Shown piece by piece: positions 20,229-31,743 of a stretch of DNA of 64,000 nt (positions within the stretch are counted from its first letter, which is position 1; every line of letters starts with the position of its first letter). This DNA comes from Takakia lepidozioides. Taxonomy: Eukaryota > Streptophyta > Takakiopsida > Takakiales > Takakiaceae. The notes under the pieces are model-generated. The model searched no databases. It was not told the origin of the DNA and saw only the letters and a program-made list of their open reading frames with translations. Location: NCBI GenBank assembly GCA_030704615.1, contig CM060734.1, forward strand, positions 37,528,042 through 37,592,041, written 5' to 3'. The translations under genes and the position numbers were made by a program.

Positions 20229-21435
20229 CTGCACGCGGTTGACCTCATGAGCACGAGCCACCCGCTCCTGGTTTTCTTTTGTGATGAAGTGGCTAGAGTC
20301 CACTACTTCAACGCCCTGTCACAAAGGGTGATAACCAAAGCTGAAATGGCATCAAATATGTTGACCTGTTATCAATTATTGTCTTATATGTACTGTCTTG
20401 TACAAAAACAACAAGATTACCAGAAATCTGTGCTTACCAGAAACCTTCTAACATTTATAGCTGCACCAACCTGAATGTATGTGATAATTATGATTGAAGA
20501 AAGGCAGACTAACCTGTTCTCTAGCAAAAGATTCTGCACCCTCAAATGCAAGATACACATGAGGAGTTTTCTCCATAACCATGCGTGCAAGGGATATAGG
20601 ATGCACCACAGTCGAGAGACCTGACACAGCACCACAGTTCATGGAAGACCCATCCATGATGCAAGCCTCCATCTCCACAGTTCCCCTTGTCGTCAACACT
20701 GAACCCCGTCCTGCATTGAACACTGGAATTGCCTCCAACTCCCTCACCTGCCCCCATGACCTTGGCTTCTTGTTTAGTATGGTTAAAGACTCATTTCTTC
20801 CACCTCTTGCCTTTCTTTCTTTCAACTGCTCTCAGAAGACAAAATTCTCTGGTGGAGCCTTTCGATTGTCCACTGTGGTGAAACCGACCCATCTCTCTGA
20901 GAATGAGCGTTGTTATCAGACTGCAACATCTGTGGTGAGACACACAACAGAGCCAGTGGATTCTAATCAAAACAAAACAACTGATAATAGAAATAACTAT
21001 GAAGGTTTTGAGAAATGGAAAACCCCGTCCTCCCCCTTGATAAGTCATCCTAGAGTACTGTTGCCACCTCCAACATCAAAAGCCAGAGGCGTATGGGAGA
21101 ACCAATCTCCAAGAAGATTACCTTTATGTCTGGAAAAGTATAGCTTCCAGAGCAATTCAACTTCCTTGCTTATCATTTCAGTGTCCTCAAGCACGATCTT
21201 CCATCCGTGCTTGACAATTCCATGGGTCGGAAAATTTCCTGATTATCTGTTTATAAAGTGAAGAAGAACATACCACTAGCTCCACCACGTCGAGAGCCGA
21301 CCGCGACGACTCCAGTGCAGACACGCCAATGTCAAGGCATTGCTGGAGCGCTGCCTCTACAGCTGCTTTTCTTGTTTCTGGCAAATCCCGAGAGATGTCT
21401 CCCGCCCCCCCATGGAGTGCAATGGCCCACCCCAT
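20229..21435 (-). CDS. Plant-type L-asparaginase / isoaspartyl peptidase, 5' half (exons 1-3)
   Basis: Three exons on the minus strand join perfectly. Exon 1 is 21435-21274 (54 codons, starts [13 protein letters not shown]); exon 2 is 20747-20514 (78 codons, [18 protein letters not shown]...[16 protein letters not shown]...AFAREQ-type end); exon 3 is 20315-20229 (29 codons, [15 protein letters not shown]...EVNRVQ). Donors GTATGT, GTTAGT and GTACAT and CAG acceptors all fit, phase 0 throughout. The family is an Ntn-hydrolase that frees aspartate and ammonia from asparagine or cleaves isoaspartyl dipeptides. The 161 residues seen are the alpha-subunit part. The Thr nucleophile and beta subunit should follow, but no further exon is visible before the gap and array. 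No lesion in what is present. Confidence 0.88.
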
Positions 21436-21895
21436 GCTCTGCGGGAATAGAAGCACAAGACTCAATCACAAGCTACAACTCAGAAATCTCAGTGACAGCC
21501 GCCTTGCATTAATATAACCCAAACACACCTAAGAAAGACTTTTGGGTATCAAGTATCAACCCCAAACAAAATAAAAGTTCACTGAGTACCTGAAGAGAAT
21601 GAAGACTGTGGTAGCCGATATGCAGAGGTAATCCTTCAAGAGGGATTTAGGTGCGAAATGAAAGCTTCCAAGGAGACAGAGGCCACTGAATACTACACGT
21701 GCACGGACACCTCTAAGAAGGACGCGCACATCCCACACATGGAAGAACCACGGGACTGCTACTTGGCCGGGGGGCGATTGCCCTACAATGTTCGGACAGG
21801 CTACCTCAACAGCTGAATTCTGAATTCATGATGAGTTCCTGTCTCAGAGTTTTGGGTTGTTTTCCTAACTTTGTTCTCTTCAGACTAACACAATC
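21436..21895. other. 5' flank of the asparaginase gene
   Basis: This should hold its promoter and 5' leader, since transcription runs leftward. No TATA box or other element stands out, and no other gene was seen. Confidence 0.4.
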
Positions 21896-23571
21896 CTCAT
21901 GGACAATTCCAGGAAAAAAGTACACGAGGGCTCCAAGAAACGCTGACGCCTTAGCTGTGTAGGACTTAGCCATTTCAACTTCTTCTCTAATGCGCCCGCT
22001 AGATAGCTAAGTTAGGCCAACCACTATCAAGAACTGCAAAGTAGTAGGCTTCTTGATTATTTCTTAGACAACCCGATATTTTAGTTATGACTAAACAGAG
22101 TCGTGCTGCTCATAGAATCGGCGCCATTGTACTTCCAAACAACGGAGCGTGTGCGAAAGGCGCAGAGGAAGGAGGAGATGCCGATGAGCGCTTCCAGGGG
22201 AATAGTTGGAAAACACCTGGTAAACTACAAGCGAACTTAGTTGAGGAGGAAAGGATACGTGACAACCCCCCATAATCGGCCCTCCATCGCTGCCGGATCA
22301 TAAAAAAGAACACATTGAAGCCGGAGCTGTCTACGGAAGATGTGGAAAATGGTGAATGTGGCGAAAATGGTACTATCAAGCCCGACAATGAAGCTCGATC
22401 AAGCAGTCAAGATAGCAAACAGCCTGCCGGGCCACGGGGAAGGCTTGAGGTTGGGGCAAATCGAGGATGTAGAGAGTCAAGAACAACACGCAAGCAGGGT
22501 GCAAGAAGAGTTGTTCTTCTTTTATTGTTTCTATGCGGGAGTATAATACAACTCTTGGGGAGCGAGGATGCACGCCATGGCAGCAAGAAGCATAGCTCCC
22601 AAATGGGAGAAAGAATGACTGGTAGAGGAGGGATAGTGACTCCTCTCTACCCACGGCGTACTCAGATCGCTGAAAATGGAGGGGCCTGGCCGAACACACC
22701 CGAGCATCATCAAAGACATCATCTCATGCCAGCAGCCACAGATTTGAGTGCATCTGGAGGGAGCCGAAGATAGAGCCAACCACGAGTTCCAAGAAGACAC
22801 CAAGTCCGATCAGAACCCGAGATCTCTCAATCACATACAGAGGAGGAGCACATGGACCACGAGATAAGGCAATACCAAACGGAGCCGGGAGGACCTGTCT
22901 CAACACGAGCGGCAGCGGGCGGCATTTTCTGCCTGTCTTTACAAACTTAGCGTTCGCTCAAGAGAAGCAAGCTGCCCCCTGATCAACCTTTACAACACCA
23001 CAGATAAGTACATGGGCATTCCCAACGTTGTGATTCCAAGGGCTATGATGAAGAACATTAGGGAAAATGCTACAACATTTGCTATTCTCGCAACAGGTAA
23101 TGTTTTGAATACTTCTCGTCTTCACCTGTGGGCCAGCACGAAAGCTAAATCGCTGACATATGCTCCGCTCAACACTTACAGATTTCTGAAGGAGCAATGG
23201 CTGCCTGTAACCACTAACCATACAGGCGTAATTGCGGCTTGCCTCTTACCAAACATAGCCATTGAGACAACGCACATTACAATTGATCGATTGAATAACC
23301 ATCCCCTGCTTGCACTTGTTGCATGCTATCCCGAACACCTAATCACCTTGGCTGCAGGAACATGTGAACTAACCAGCGCACACGAACAACAGCTAGGGTG
23401 CACAAGTCAAACGCATGAGGCTGAAGCTGGGATGGGGGGAGCCAAACAAGCAACTAGGTACATGGCGGTGAAGTGCCAAGCAGCAAGTTAAATACTGGGG
23501 AGGCCTGAACGCTGTCAACAAGGAGATAACTGCCGTGCAGATGGACAAGGCGATGCCACACTGCAGCGTCC
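21896..23571 (-). mobile_element. Inverted, diverged copy of the array's left region
   Basis: The reverse complement of roughly 9570-11270: same blocks in reverse order ('gccaaccactatcaagaactgc', 'cggcgccattgtacttcc', 'gcggcagcgggcggcattttctgcctg'), at visibly lower identity than the array units share with one another. It carries the conserved unrecognised ORF on the plus strand (23012-23491) without the 2-bp insertion of the left copy. Its right end stops abruptly at 23571, where LINE copy B begins, in the middle of the block that corresponds to about 9567. No RPA or OTU sequence is included. Confidence 0.85.
23012..23491 (+). CDS. Unrecognised conserved transposon ORF, intact segment
   Basis: 160 codons: MGIPNVVIPRAMMKNIRENATT...RLHLWASTKAKSLTYAPLNTY...HAQSRLN-like middle...HEAEAGMGGAKQATRYMAVKCQAAS. 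Homologous to the minus-strand ORF at 8845-10466. Substitutions between copies are mostly conservative, consistent with past coding. It lacks upstream continuity (a stop and frame change between 22773 and 23012) and ends at a TAA where the left copy reads on. No domain recognised. Confidence 0.4.
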   Translation: MGIPNVVIPRAMMKNIRENATTFAILATGNVLNTSRLHLWASTKAKSLTYAPLNTYRFLKEQWLPVTTNHTGVIAACLLPNIAIETTHITIDRLNNHPLLALVACYPEHLITLAAGTCELTSAHEQQLGCTSQTHEAEAGMGGAKQATRYMAVKCQAAS

Positions 23572-23572
23572 A

Positions 23573-24413
23573 CCCACCATCCCACTTTACATCTTATAAA
23601 CTTGCCTATGAAACACTCATACTACTCCGTTGCGGCGACATCCACCCAAACCCAGGCCCAAATACCATAACTAGCATCATCAACAAGCTCTCAAAGGATC
23701 CTAAAGACAGATATGCACTATATTTCCAAACAGACACTGTCTCCCTTGTGCCTGCATACCAACATCTTAGTGACCACTTCTCTCTCTTTCTCCCCAATCC
23801 TTCCACCAATAACCACAAACTCACATACCCAATTGCCACCTTTGGGCTTCCTGCTTGCGAACACCCATTTCTAGTTAGTGCCACCCATAAACTTAGCACA
23901 TACCCTACGCAACATCTCCTATTCTCACTAATTCTCGTCATCTCTCCAATACCCTCAATATGCAACGACTACTTTCGAACCCAACCAAACACACACATCT
24001 GTTCGCTACTACAACAATTGCATGATCTACCCCCACTACCTCACAGATATCTAGCACCCCCACACCACCTACACAACCTCCACGAATCTCTTGACCTGCT
24101 AAAAACCAAGCCCGGAGAAGTTCATAGGATTCTCGGTGAACACCTAGCGCACACACTACAACCATGCATGAGATCAATACCATCACCAACAAATTCCTAT
24201 TCCTCTCCAAAAATATTCTCGCCGCAACCCTCCACGCCACGACAGGCATCCCTGGATATCAACCCACTCCCACCACACCTCCATCCACCATCCCACCCTG
24301 CATGCCCAGCTCTACCAATAACCCACCTCCAACATTCCCTAGATCCAACAGTCCCCCACACACCTCCTCCTCCCAGCCAGCACACGCACTCAACATACTC
24401 ACATGGAATGTAG
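23573..24413 (+). pseudogene. LINE B N-terminal region with 2A-like motif
   Basis: The open frame across 23535-24413 enters the LINE at about 23571. LILLRC-GDIHPNPGP lies at 23634-23660, then SIINKLSKDPKDRYALYFQTDT and about 200 residues of Pro/His/Leu-rich linker with no recognised domain. If the 2A-like motif works, translation would release a short leader peptide and start a new chain at the final Pro. Unlike copy A's second motif, NPGP is intact. Confidence 0.55.
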
Positions 24414-24831
24414 GATCTCTTGCCACCAGCATCCAAAGCCTTCTCCATCTAACGGACTCTACACCCCGCATATCATTCTATTACAAGAAACTAAACTCAG
24501 CGCACACAACCCCAACAGCTCATATATCAACAAACTCCTCCCAGCCTACTACGTGCTATATGGCAACTCACTCACAGCCGCACAGTGCCTAAACAGACGC
24601 TCCATGCCATATCTTCCTACTCGGGGAGGGGTGGCTTTTGGTATCCTCCACACACATCACTCCCCTAGCACCACGGTCAAAATCCCTGTCGCTCTCCCCC
24701 TACTTCCCCACAATAACATAGTTACCTTCCTAAAGCATTTCCAACCAACATCCTTACACCTTAAGCAAACCTCGTGCAATCCCCTGACAAAGCCTGGACC
24801 GAAGCCGAGACCATACTCACAACTTCAATGA
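24164..24831 (+). pseudogene. LINE B AP-endonuclease, first half only
   Basis: LNILTWNVGSLATSIQSLL (from about 24387) is followed, after a frameshift near 24465, by IILLQETKLSAHNPN and PTRGGVAFGILHTHHSP. The GDFN and SFLDGFY blocks seen in copy A are missing: after about 24710 the sequence jumps to unrelated linker, so there is an internal deletion. Confidence 0.75.
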
Positions 24832-25539
24832 AAGAAATGACAAACAATATCATTGCCACATGCTCTGCCCCCCATGAAATCCCACAAACTACACGTTCAA
24901 AACAAAATGGGGGCTACCTTACCCGTACTAAAAAACGTATATGGACATCACATCTTAATACATACCACACAATCAGCTGGTCCCTCACCATATACCTACC
25001 TAACCACTCACCCATGCCCCCGGAAACAAGGGCCTTTAGATCCACGTATCACCTGCCTAAACAACCTTAACAACATGTCAAGCACTTATGCCCCACTCGC
25101 CAATCCCCAAGATTTCCTCACTGGACAGCTGCTCTTTCCAAAGTGGAAGAGAGTGCCAAAAAAAACTGCTTACAATATTACCAAACAAAAAGCCGCCGAC
25201 AATCACAAAAATTCGTCTCTCTTCTTTTAACCGACTGCTACGCGACCATAACCAAAACTCTCAAGACATCTTTAACCTACCTCACCCAACCCTCCATCGA
25301 CCGTCTCAAACACAGGCACGGCCACTGCTAACCAATCCACCGGACATCAAACCAAGAAATATGGTCACAAAACATCCTCAACCTACACACCCACAGTTAC
25401 AAACTGCTTACAGCCCCGTCTCCACGCTGCCAACTGCAGGTGTAAAGCTAAATACTATCCATGGCATGATATAGATGGCTTCTCGATTGACAACAGAGGA
25501 TCCTCAACGGACTGCATCCTAGACTTATTATTGATCTCT

Positions 25540-27009
25540 ACGATCATGCCTTAAAAAACTATCAAAATCTAAAGCCCCGGGACCCGACCTTATACCAAAT
25601 GCCATACTTCAAGCATTAGACCCTCAACTATACTCCCTCATTTTAAAATTTTTTCAACCATGTTACAAACTAAAACGAATCCCACACTCCTGGAAGCACA
25701 GTCGAACCATTCTACTATTCAAAAAAGGCGACCCTACAGATCTCAGTAATTACAGGCCCATAGCAATCCATATACAAGCTATTCACCAGCACGCTCACCA
25801 CAATGCTATCAAGTTATGGCGAGCAATACCAAATTCTTAGTGACCCCCAAGAATGATTCCGAGCTACACGCAGCACAACACGACAAATAAATATTGTTAT
25901 ATCCGCACTCGAAGATGCTAAACTTACAAAGCAAGATATTTATCTTTATATATCGATTTAAAAATGCCTTCGGCTCCCTAGATCATGCTAGACTACTTGC
26001 TATCATGCTTGACATTGCTTACCCCACTGATGCCGTCCAACTAATAGGAAACATCTACACAAACAGTACTACTAAATATTTTGGTGCATACTATGGTTCC
26101 ACCCCGCCTATCCTCATCCTCCGGGGAACTATCTAAGGTGACACCTTAAGCCCCTACCTATTCATTATCTTCCTAGAACCCCTTCTCAGATGGCTAGCTC
26201 GCGGCAAGCTTGGATCCCAATACAAAACCTCATCAAGTGACATTTCCGCTGCAGCATATGCAGATGATCTAGCTATCCTGGCACATAAACCACAACACAT
26301 AAACCGACAAGTTAACAAACTATTCAGATTCAATCTATGGTCAGGCATAGAACTCAGCCTGCACAAGTGCGTCATCATAGCCGCAACACATCATAGTCGG
26401 CTCACCAAAACTGCCATAGCCTCACATTGCAAACTCTATGTATACTACCAAAACACACCATTTCCCTTTCTAGGACCAGACGAGCCATATACTTACCTAG
26501 GTATACAACTCGTTCCCTCCCTCACATGGCATATCCAAAAAGAATCTACATCATCCAAACTCGCTACCAAAAGCCTTGCCCTGCTCAAATCCCCTATTGT
26601 TATTCGACCAAAATTATCAATCATTCAATCCGTACTACAAACACAAATTCAATATTCATTCCACGCCGCACCCTTCTCCCTACCGGACATAAAAAAACTT
26701 GATAAAAGTATTATTCAGCTAACAAAACGTGTATATGGCCTACCGACTAGCACTCCCAATGCTCTCACGCAACTCCCTACTGACCACTACGGAATTGGTT
26801 CGAGCCCATTAATCATCTCGTATGCTCGTACATTAGGCACCCAATTACAAGAAGCACTCAACGATCTTGGGCGCCTAGGTATCATTTATCAGGGACTTCT
26901 TAAACACCTTGAATTAAAATACAATGATATCTACTCATTATCATCTTTGCACCCACAGGCTTGCCTACACTCCCCCACTGCACGCACACTACTCATCCTA
27001 CGCAAATGA
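25540..27009 (+). pseudogene. LINE B reverse transcriptase
   Basis: RT landmarks in order: KSKAPGPDLIPNAIL (about 25570), WKHSRTILLFKKGDPTDLSNYRPIAI (about 25690-25765), FGSLDHARLLAIMLD (about 25970), RGTI-stop-GDTLSPYLFI (about 26120-26165, stop TAA at 26134), AAAYADDLAILAHKP with catalytic YADD at 26257-26268, then YLGIQL and a thumb region to a stop near 27007. It would copy the element's RNA at the nicked target. The in-frame stop in the 'QGDTLSP' motif and frameshifts before 25.9 kb inactivate it. Confidence 0.85.
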
Positions 27010-27531
27010 AAATTAGCATACAAACCGATTTGCCAGCCTATCCTAACACCTCGTCACCTTTAGAACGCGCATGGCTCACAAACCATTTTTTATCACAATT
27101 CACGTCTCTTATCCCAAACAAAAGACCCCCATCCTCACCTATTTCAAAAAACGTCACATCACCACCATCACCCAACTTACTACCGCCACCGGCCATAGAC
27201 TTTTAAAACCAAACGAATTCACTCTTAAGTTCTCCCGCGCCACGTCCAAAACCAATTGATGCCGACACCACCTTCGCACCCTCTTTTGTCATCCCTCAGC
27301 AACCTGCACTCTCCAATGTAATCTCCCCTACCTCTACTATCCACATACGGCTCAAGACCTGCTCCCCTAGTACCGATCTTCCCCTACTCCTCCATCTATC
27401 AAAGACTCAAAACGACATATACCACCAATACTCCTACAGACACACAACCCGATCCCCCATATCAAGTACCTAACATACACCCTCCCGAACCTAACCACAA
27501 CCTGCTTACGCCACTCACTCCATCACCTAGT

Positions 27532-28257
27532 ATGCAAGGCTCCCCCACCCCCTCCCAACTAACCACTGCACTGTCCCCCCCATCCTCACCACATAGTGAC
27601 GACAATAACAATGCTTACATCATTGATGCCATACTAGGAGTTAAAACCCAAATGTCCATTGATGCCTTTGGGGCCACTTGCATTGATACATACTATCACT
27701 GTCAATGGGCTGGGTACTCCTCATCAAATAACACATGGCAGATAGAAGATGACCTATTCAGCCCACATGACGATTGTGACCCCGAACACAATCTTGCCCT
27801 ACTCACCACCTTCCACAAAAATACTAACACCGATTATCTAACACACACCCACCAACAACACGCCACTCCCACCCAACCTACAGATAACAGATATATACAC
27901 CAACCCATCTATGCTCCCAACGTATACATCTGCATAACTGAATGTAATCCCGACAAAGATGTCAAATATGATCAACCACTCATCCGCATGGGCCCCCGCC
28001 TTTCCAATATCTACGCTCAACATGGCCGCTTCATTGGACTCATTCCTAATGCACGATTAACATGGTTGTGGGAGAAATACTCTGCTGCAAGCTCATCTCC
28101 ACAATCACTACAACCCCCAAAACAAGACTTTGCTACCGAATTATATTGGCTGGTTGACCGCTACCTCAAAGACACTCCCCCAAGAAACCCCAGTCCCTCA
28201 CTAGATTGGAAACAGCATGTGCACACCATACTATACCCCAAGATATTCTCACCTTAA
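27532..28257 (+). pseudogene. LINE B chromodomain segment
   Basis: A frame in the same phase as the RT, reached through a Pro-rich linker. Residues 28-77 (27613-27762) read AYIIDAILGVK...YYHCQWAGYSSSNNTWQIEDDL, which matches the chromodomain pattern (Y.VE.IL, Y.VKW.GY, .NTWEP...L). Aromatic-cage positions Tyr, Trp and Tyr/Trp appear present. Chromodomains bind methylated histone tails and target chromoviral integrases. In a LINE, between RT and RNase H, it would be unusual. Downstream of it (to 28257) are about 160 residues without a known domain. Confidence 0.6.
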
Positions 28258-29345
28258 TTATCAATACATTCCAGCTTACTTACTCATACTATTCCAACCC
28301 ACTGACATGCCCAATGACATTGCACACATTTTCTAGCCCACATCATAGAGACTGTATCTTTGGAGCCACATGTACTGCCACCCAGCACACCTGGGAAGGT
28401 CGGGGCCTTGCCCACCCCCCTGGCCCCCTTGCTTACGAAGCTCTTCAATGGGCAAAATTTGTTGCGCACTCCTCTCCTTCTGCATCCACAATCCTCATCC
28501 TCACACACCAAATCACACCGAGCACCTCTCACCCTCTCCTACAACTCTCAGAAGGGGTTAATTTACTCGCCACAATTGACCCAAACCAACTTAAATATAT
28601 TCACGCCCCTCCTCTCCCCAAATACCTCAAACGAAAAGAACCCACCCTTAACCTGATGCTACACGTCCAAAACCCCCTTCATGCAGACATACCGACACAT
28701 TTCTTCCATCAACTAGAACAATTACTAACCAAAACCCATAAATTAAATGCCACCATCCATCGCCCAACTACCCTCCCTCACACCCACGCACCCGCCACAC
28801 TGCCCCGGATTAGAACAAACAAAGTTTGGAACATTGCGATACCATGCCCCCCACATGTCACGCCAACAACGCCTCCCCCTCCAATCCCCGCAATATATCA
28901 ACAAAACACCATCCCCAAATACCCACCGGCCAACTCACACTACACCGACGGATCCCTCACCAAACCTAATGCAGGGTACGGTATTTATCACGCCAGCACC
29001 GGTTAAGGTGTTGCCCTCAGGCCCCCTAGACCTGCCACCATCCTCAGGGCTGAACTCATGACCATTCACGATACTCTCTTTACTCGACACTTTCCCCCCC
29101 CCCCCATACTATATCTTCACTGACAGCCCTACCTCACTATTCCTCATCCATAACCACATCTCTTGCCCCTCTGCCCATCATCACCACCCCGACCGCAACC
29201 TTATTTCCGCTATTGTCCAGAGGGCCGTTGCCATCAGCCGCCCAGTCCATATACTCAAAGTCCGTTCGCACACTGGCATTCATGGTAATGAAGAAGCAGA
29301 CCTACTCACCCAACTCGGCGCTTCCCACCCCATAGTTGTACCCAA
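28206..29345 (+). pseudogene. LINE B methyltransferase-like segment and RNase H
   Basis: First part, 28350-28502: D-x-x-FG...W-E-G-R-G-L-A-H-P-P...ALQWAKFVA...STILIL, a pattern like Dam/PCIF1-type amino-methyltransferases, with HPPG where NPPF/Y is expected. Second part, RNase H: YTDGSLTKPNAGYG (28941), an in-frame TAA at 29005, AELMTI (about 29050), a frameshift at the C run 29093-29105, IFTDSPTS (about 29115) and SHTGIHGNEEADLL (about 29270-29310). The Asp, Glu, Asp, Asp carboxylates of RNase H are all visible. The methyltransferase reading is tentative; the RNase H is solid. Confidence 0.6.
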
Positions 29346-29449
29346 TGATGACCCTATCCACATCGCCCACACCCACCCTTTCTGGTTTATACACCCCATA
29401 CCAGACCCCCCTGCACCTAGATCCATCCGTAACCTCCTGACCACGCTTA

Positions 29450-29793
29450 CCCGAGAAGCAAATAAACAAGCTGCAGCCTCCATCAGCCACACTAAAGTAC
29501 ACATCCAAAAATGGACTCAATCAAGTGTATTGCACCATAAACTCTCAAATCATTTCTGGCTAACCAAAACTACTACGGACGCACAAATCCGACAAACACT
29601 CAAATTCAGATACGCCCAATACATGGGTCACCAGCGCAAGCACATCTTCTGGCCGCATATGTTCCCATCCCCATACTGTCCATTGTGTTCAACCACTCAC
29701 CAAGCTCGTGACACCTGGCCACATTTCCTCAGCCAATGTACGCACCCGATTATACACGGCCTTCATATCACGCGACACAACCAGGCAGTCTGA
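29450..29793 (+). pseudogene. LINE B zinc-knuckle region
   Basis: WTQSSVLHHKLSNHFW...KFRYAQYMGHQRKHIFW, then C-P-L-C...H...H-F-L-S-Q-C at about 29675-29745, the CCHC-type knuckle usual downstream of RT in LINEs and probably used to bind target or RNA. Confidence 0.75.
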
Positions 29794-30023
29794 CATCTCC
29801 ATAAGCTCTTTCTAAACCGTGCTGAAACCAGATGGTTCGCGCTTATAAACGCTGGCACCTACCAAGGTCGGCCACCCGACCATACCGTGCCACCCTGGCT
29901 GCTACCATGCATATGTACCCGATCACCATGTTCATGCCCTTCCAGGCTTTGCCCGGACATACTCTTTGTACAAGGCCTAACCATTAACACCCCTACCCCC
30001 CACCTCACCATCCCCACAATTCA

Positions 30024-30345
30024 CCATCCATTTCATTGAATTCACATTTTGTCACGATCGCTACCCCAATGATTCGATTTTAGAAAAGCGTCAAAAATAT
30101 GCCTCGCTTATCCTTGCAATCCGACGGTATGGCTGGAAAACTGGCCCATTAACCGTCATCACCGCCGGTACTTGAGGCGGCATTCATAACGCCAGTATCA
30201 ATGACATACATGATAACCTCAATATTCCCACTCTTCCCATCCACAAATGTTTCAAAGCAATTCACCTCACGGCACTCCGTTCACTCGCAGCTATTATCAC
30301 CAACAAACGCCAATTGGAATCCGGCACTTCAAACGCGCCATAGGT
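30024..30345 (+). pseudogene. LINE B C-terminal domain
   Basis: The frame reads HFIEFTFCHDRYPNDSILEKRQKY, LILAIRRYGWKTGPLTVITAGT, stop, GGIHNASIND, FKAIHLTALRSLAAIITNKRQLE. I recognise the pattern as a C-terminal block in some protist and plant non-LTR elements but cannot name its function. One nonsense codon is present (TGA near 30174). Confidence 0.5.
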
Positions 30346-30496
30346 CCCCCTGGGTACCTAGGGGTACACAGACTCCCCTACTTTCTGCTGTCAATTGGTG
30401 TCCCATAGGACACCTTTCCTTTTATAGGGCCCACCCCCGAAAAGGGGCAGTAGCCGCAAGGCGAAGTGGCTCTTAGTTACACCGGCTTCGGCCGGA

Positions 30497-30522
30497 GTCT
30501 TCTCTCTCTCTCTCTCTCTCTC
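30497..30522. repeat. (TC)n microsatellite
   Basis: A dinucleotide run just past the LINE 3' end, possibly part of its tail. Confidence 0.9.
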
Positions 30523-30529
30523 AACAATT

Positions 30530-31350
30530 CCAGACAATCAGAGCCTGAATTCTTCTTGTATGGCGTTCTATGTCCACTGAAGTTGATTATGGAGATTCTT
30601 TCTGTGAACAAGCCTGAAGGTCGTGCCTCTGGGTGGCTTCGTCCAGAGCGACTTAATCTCTAGTGCAGACAAACTTTGTGTTTTGAGTGTGCGAGTAAAA
30701 ATTGGATTCAACAAACCAGAACATCAGCTGGGATGTCCCGCACATTAGTGTGGACAGAACAATGGGGAAGACCCATAACTGTATTGATATCACTCTCTCT
30801 CACCAAAGAGTTTTCAGAATTCTTTGAGCAACTTGTCCCTGCAACCAGACTGAGACCCTACCTTTTTTGCAGTTTAAGAGAGTGGCCAACATGAAAACAA
30901 GAAATGTGCAAGCTGACCATGCAGGGAACACTGCTCCGCTGGATATGGATATAACTAATTTGAAGCCATTCCTGCTTGTGGAAAGTGGAAGGAATACTTG
31001 TCCCTTATCTTCCCAGTCACCTAAGAAAGTCACCTCTGAGAGTACCCACTCTTCCTCCTTGCTCAACCATAATCAGTGCAAAACTTAAAGGGTTTACTTC
31101 AAGATTTTCTTGGTGGTTCCTCGTCCTTGCATGCCAAGAAGGTTCACCATGACTTCACTGTTGCTCTTGAATGATCATACTTCATGTGATCATCACCATG
31201 GGTAGCCTACAGATATTGCAATTACTGCCTGTGTCATGCCAATGAAACCATTCCTCCCAATGTAACTCTTTGTATACAAGAGTAATGACCATTGTGAACT
31301 TTCTGCTCACATGCTTGAAGCACCGTACTCTGTGCACATAGGGTGATTGC
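30530..31350. other. Non-coding stretch between LINE B and the PPR locus
   Basis: No gene or repeat recognised. It may include 3' flank of the PPR locus. Confidence 0.4.
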
Positions 31351-31743
31351 TAAGTACTCAGGAAAGAACAAACCCCATTGTGAAACTAGTGAAGGCGGTT
31401 AACATCCGGTACACAGCTGCTTAGCCACCAGTCTCTGAGATGAACCAGGCGGTGTTATGGCATCGACCAGACACCTCAAGGCTTGATGACATGTCTGCAG
31501 AGATGAATCCAGAAGCACTGACTTTTCCGCTGCGGTGCCAAAGAGAAAGTTTCTGTATCTCCTCAGCATACGCCATACAAAGCACCGTCAGGAACATTAC
31601 TATCCTTCTTCATCTGCTCATAAAATGGCTTCCCATCAGCAAGGATTTTGTGGAGTCATCATGCATACGGTCGTCTAGCTTGTTCAACAGCACCTTGTCT
31701 CCTTTCTGACATTCACATCATTTCTCACTTTTGCTTTCTCTTC
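31350..31743 (-). pseudogene. Decayed E/E+/DYW domain of the PPR gene
   Basis: Directly downstream of the PPR stop, conceptual reading continues through stops: EEKAKVRNDVNVRKET (E motif), FYEQMKKDSNVPDG (E+), ETFSLWHRSGKVSASGF (site of the HSE/K deaminase motif, here changed to RSGK), CHNTAWFISETGG (CHxxxKxIS block), and RLH-stop-FHNGVCSF, where a terminal H-F-x-x-G-x-C-S-C-x-D-Y-W is expected. DYW domains are C-to-U RNA-editing deaminases in organelles. Stops and lost HxE and Cys ligands show this one is dead. Confidence 0.75.

Larger units (their letters stand above)
23571..30440 (+). mobile_element. LINE copy B, nearly full length, decayed
   Basis: A plus-strand non-LTR retrotransposon. 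Order: 2A-like motif, proline-rich linker, AP endonuclease (second half deleted near 24.7 kb), RT, proline-rich linker, chromodomain, methyltransferase-like segment, RNase H, zinc knuckle, C-terminal IEFTFCHDRY domain. Multiple frameshifts and stops show it is dead. The 5' end is truncated relative to copy A, which has an extra upstream 2A module. The 3' end is placed near 30440, before a TC tract. Strong C-richness is shared with copy A read on its coding strand. Confidence 0.85.
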
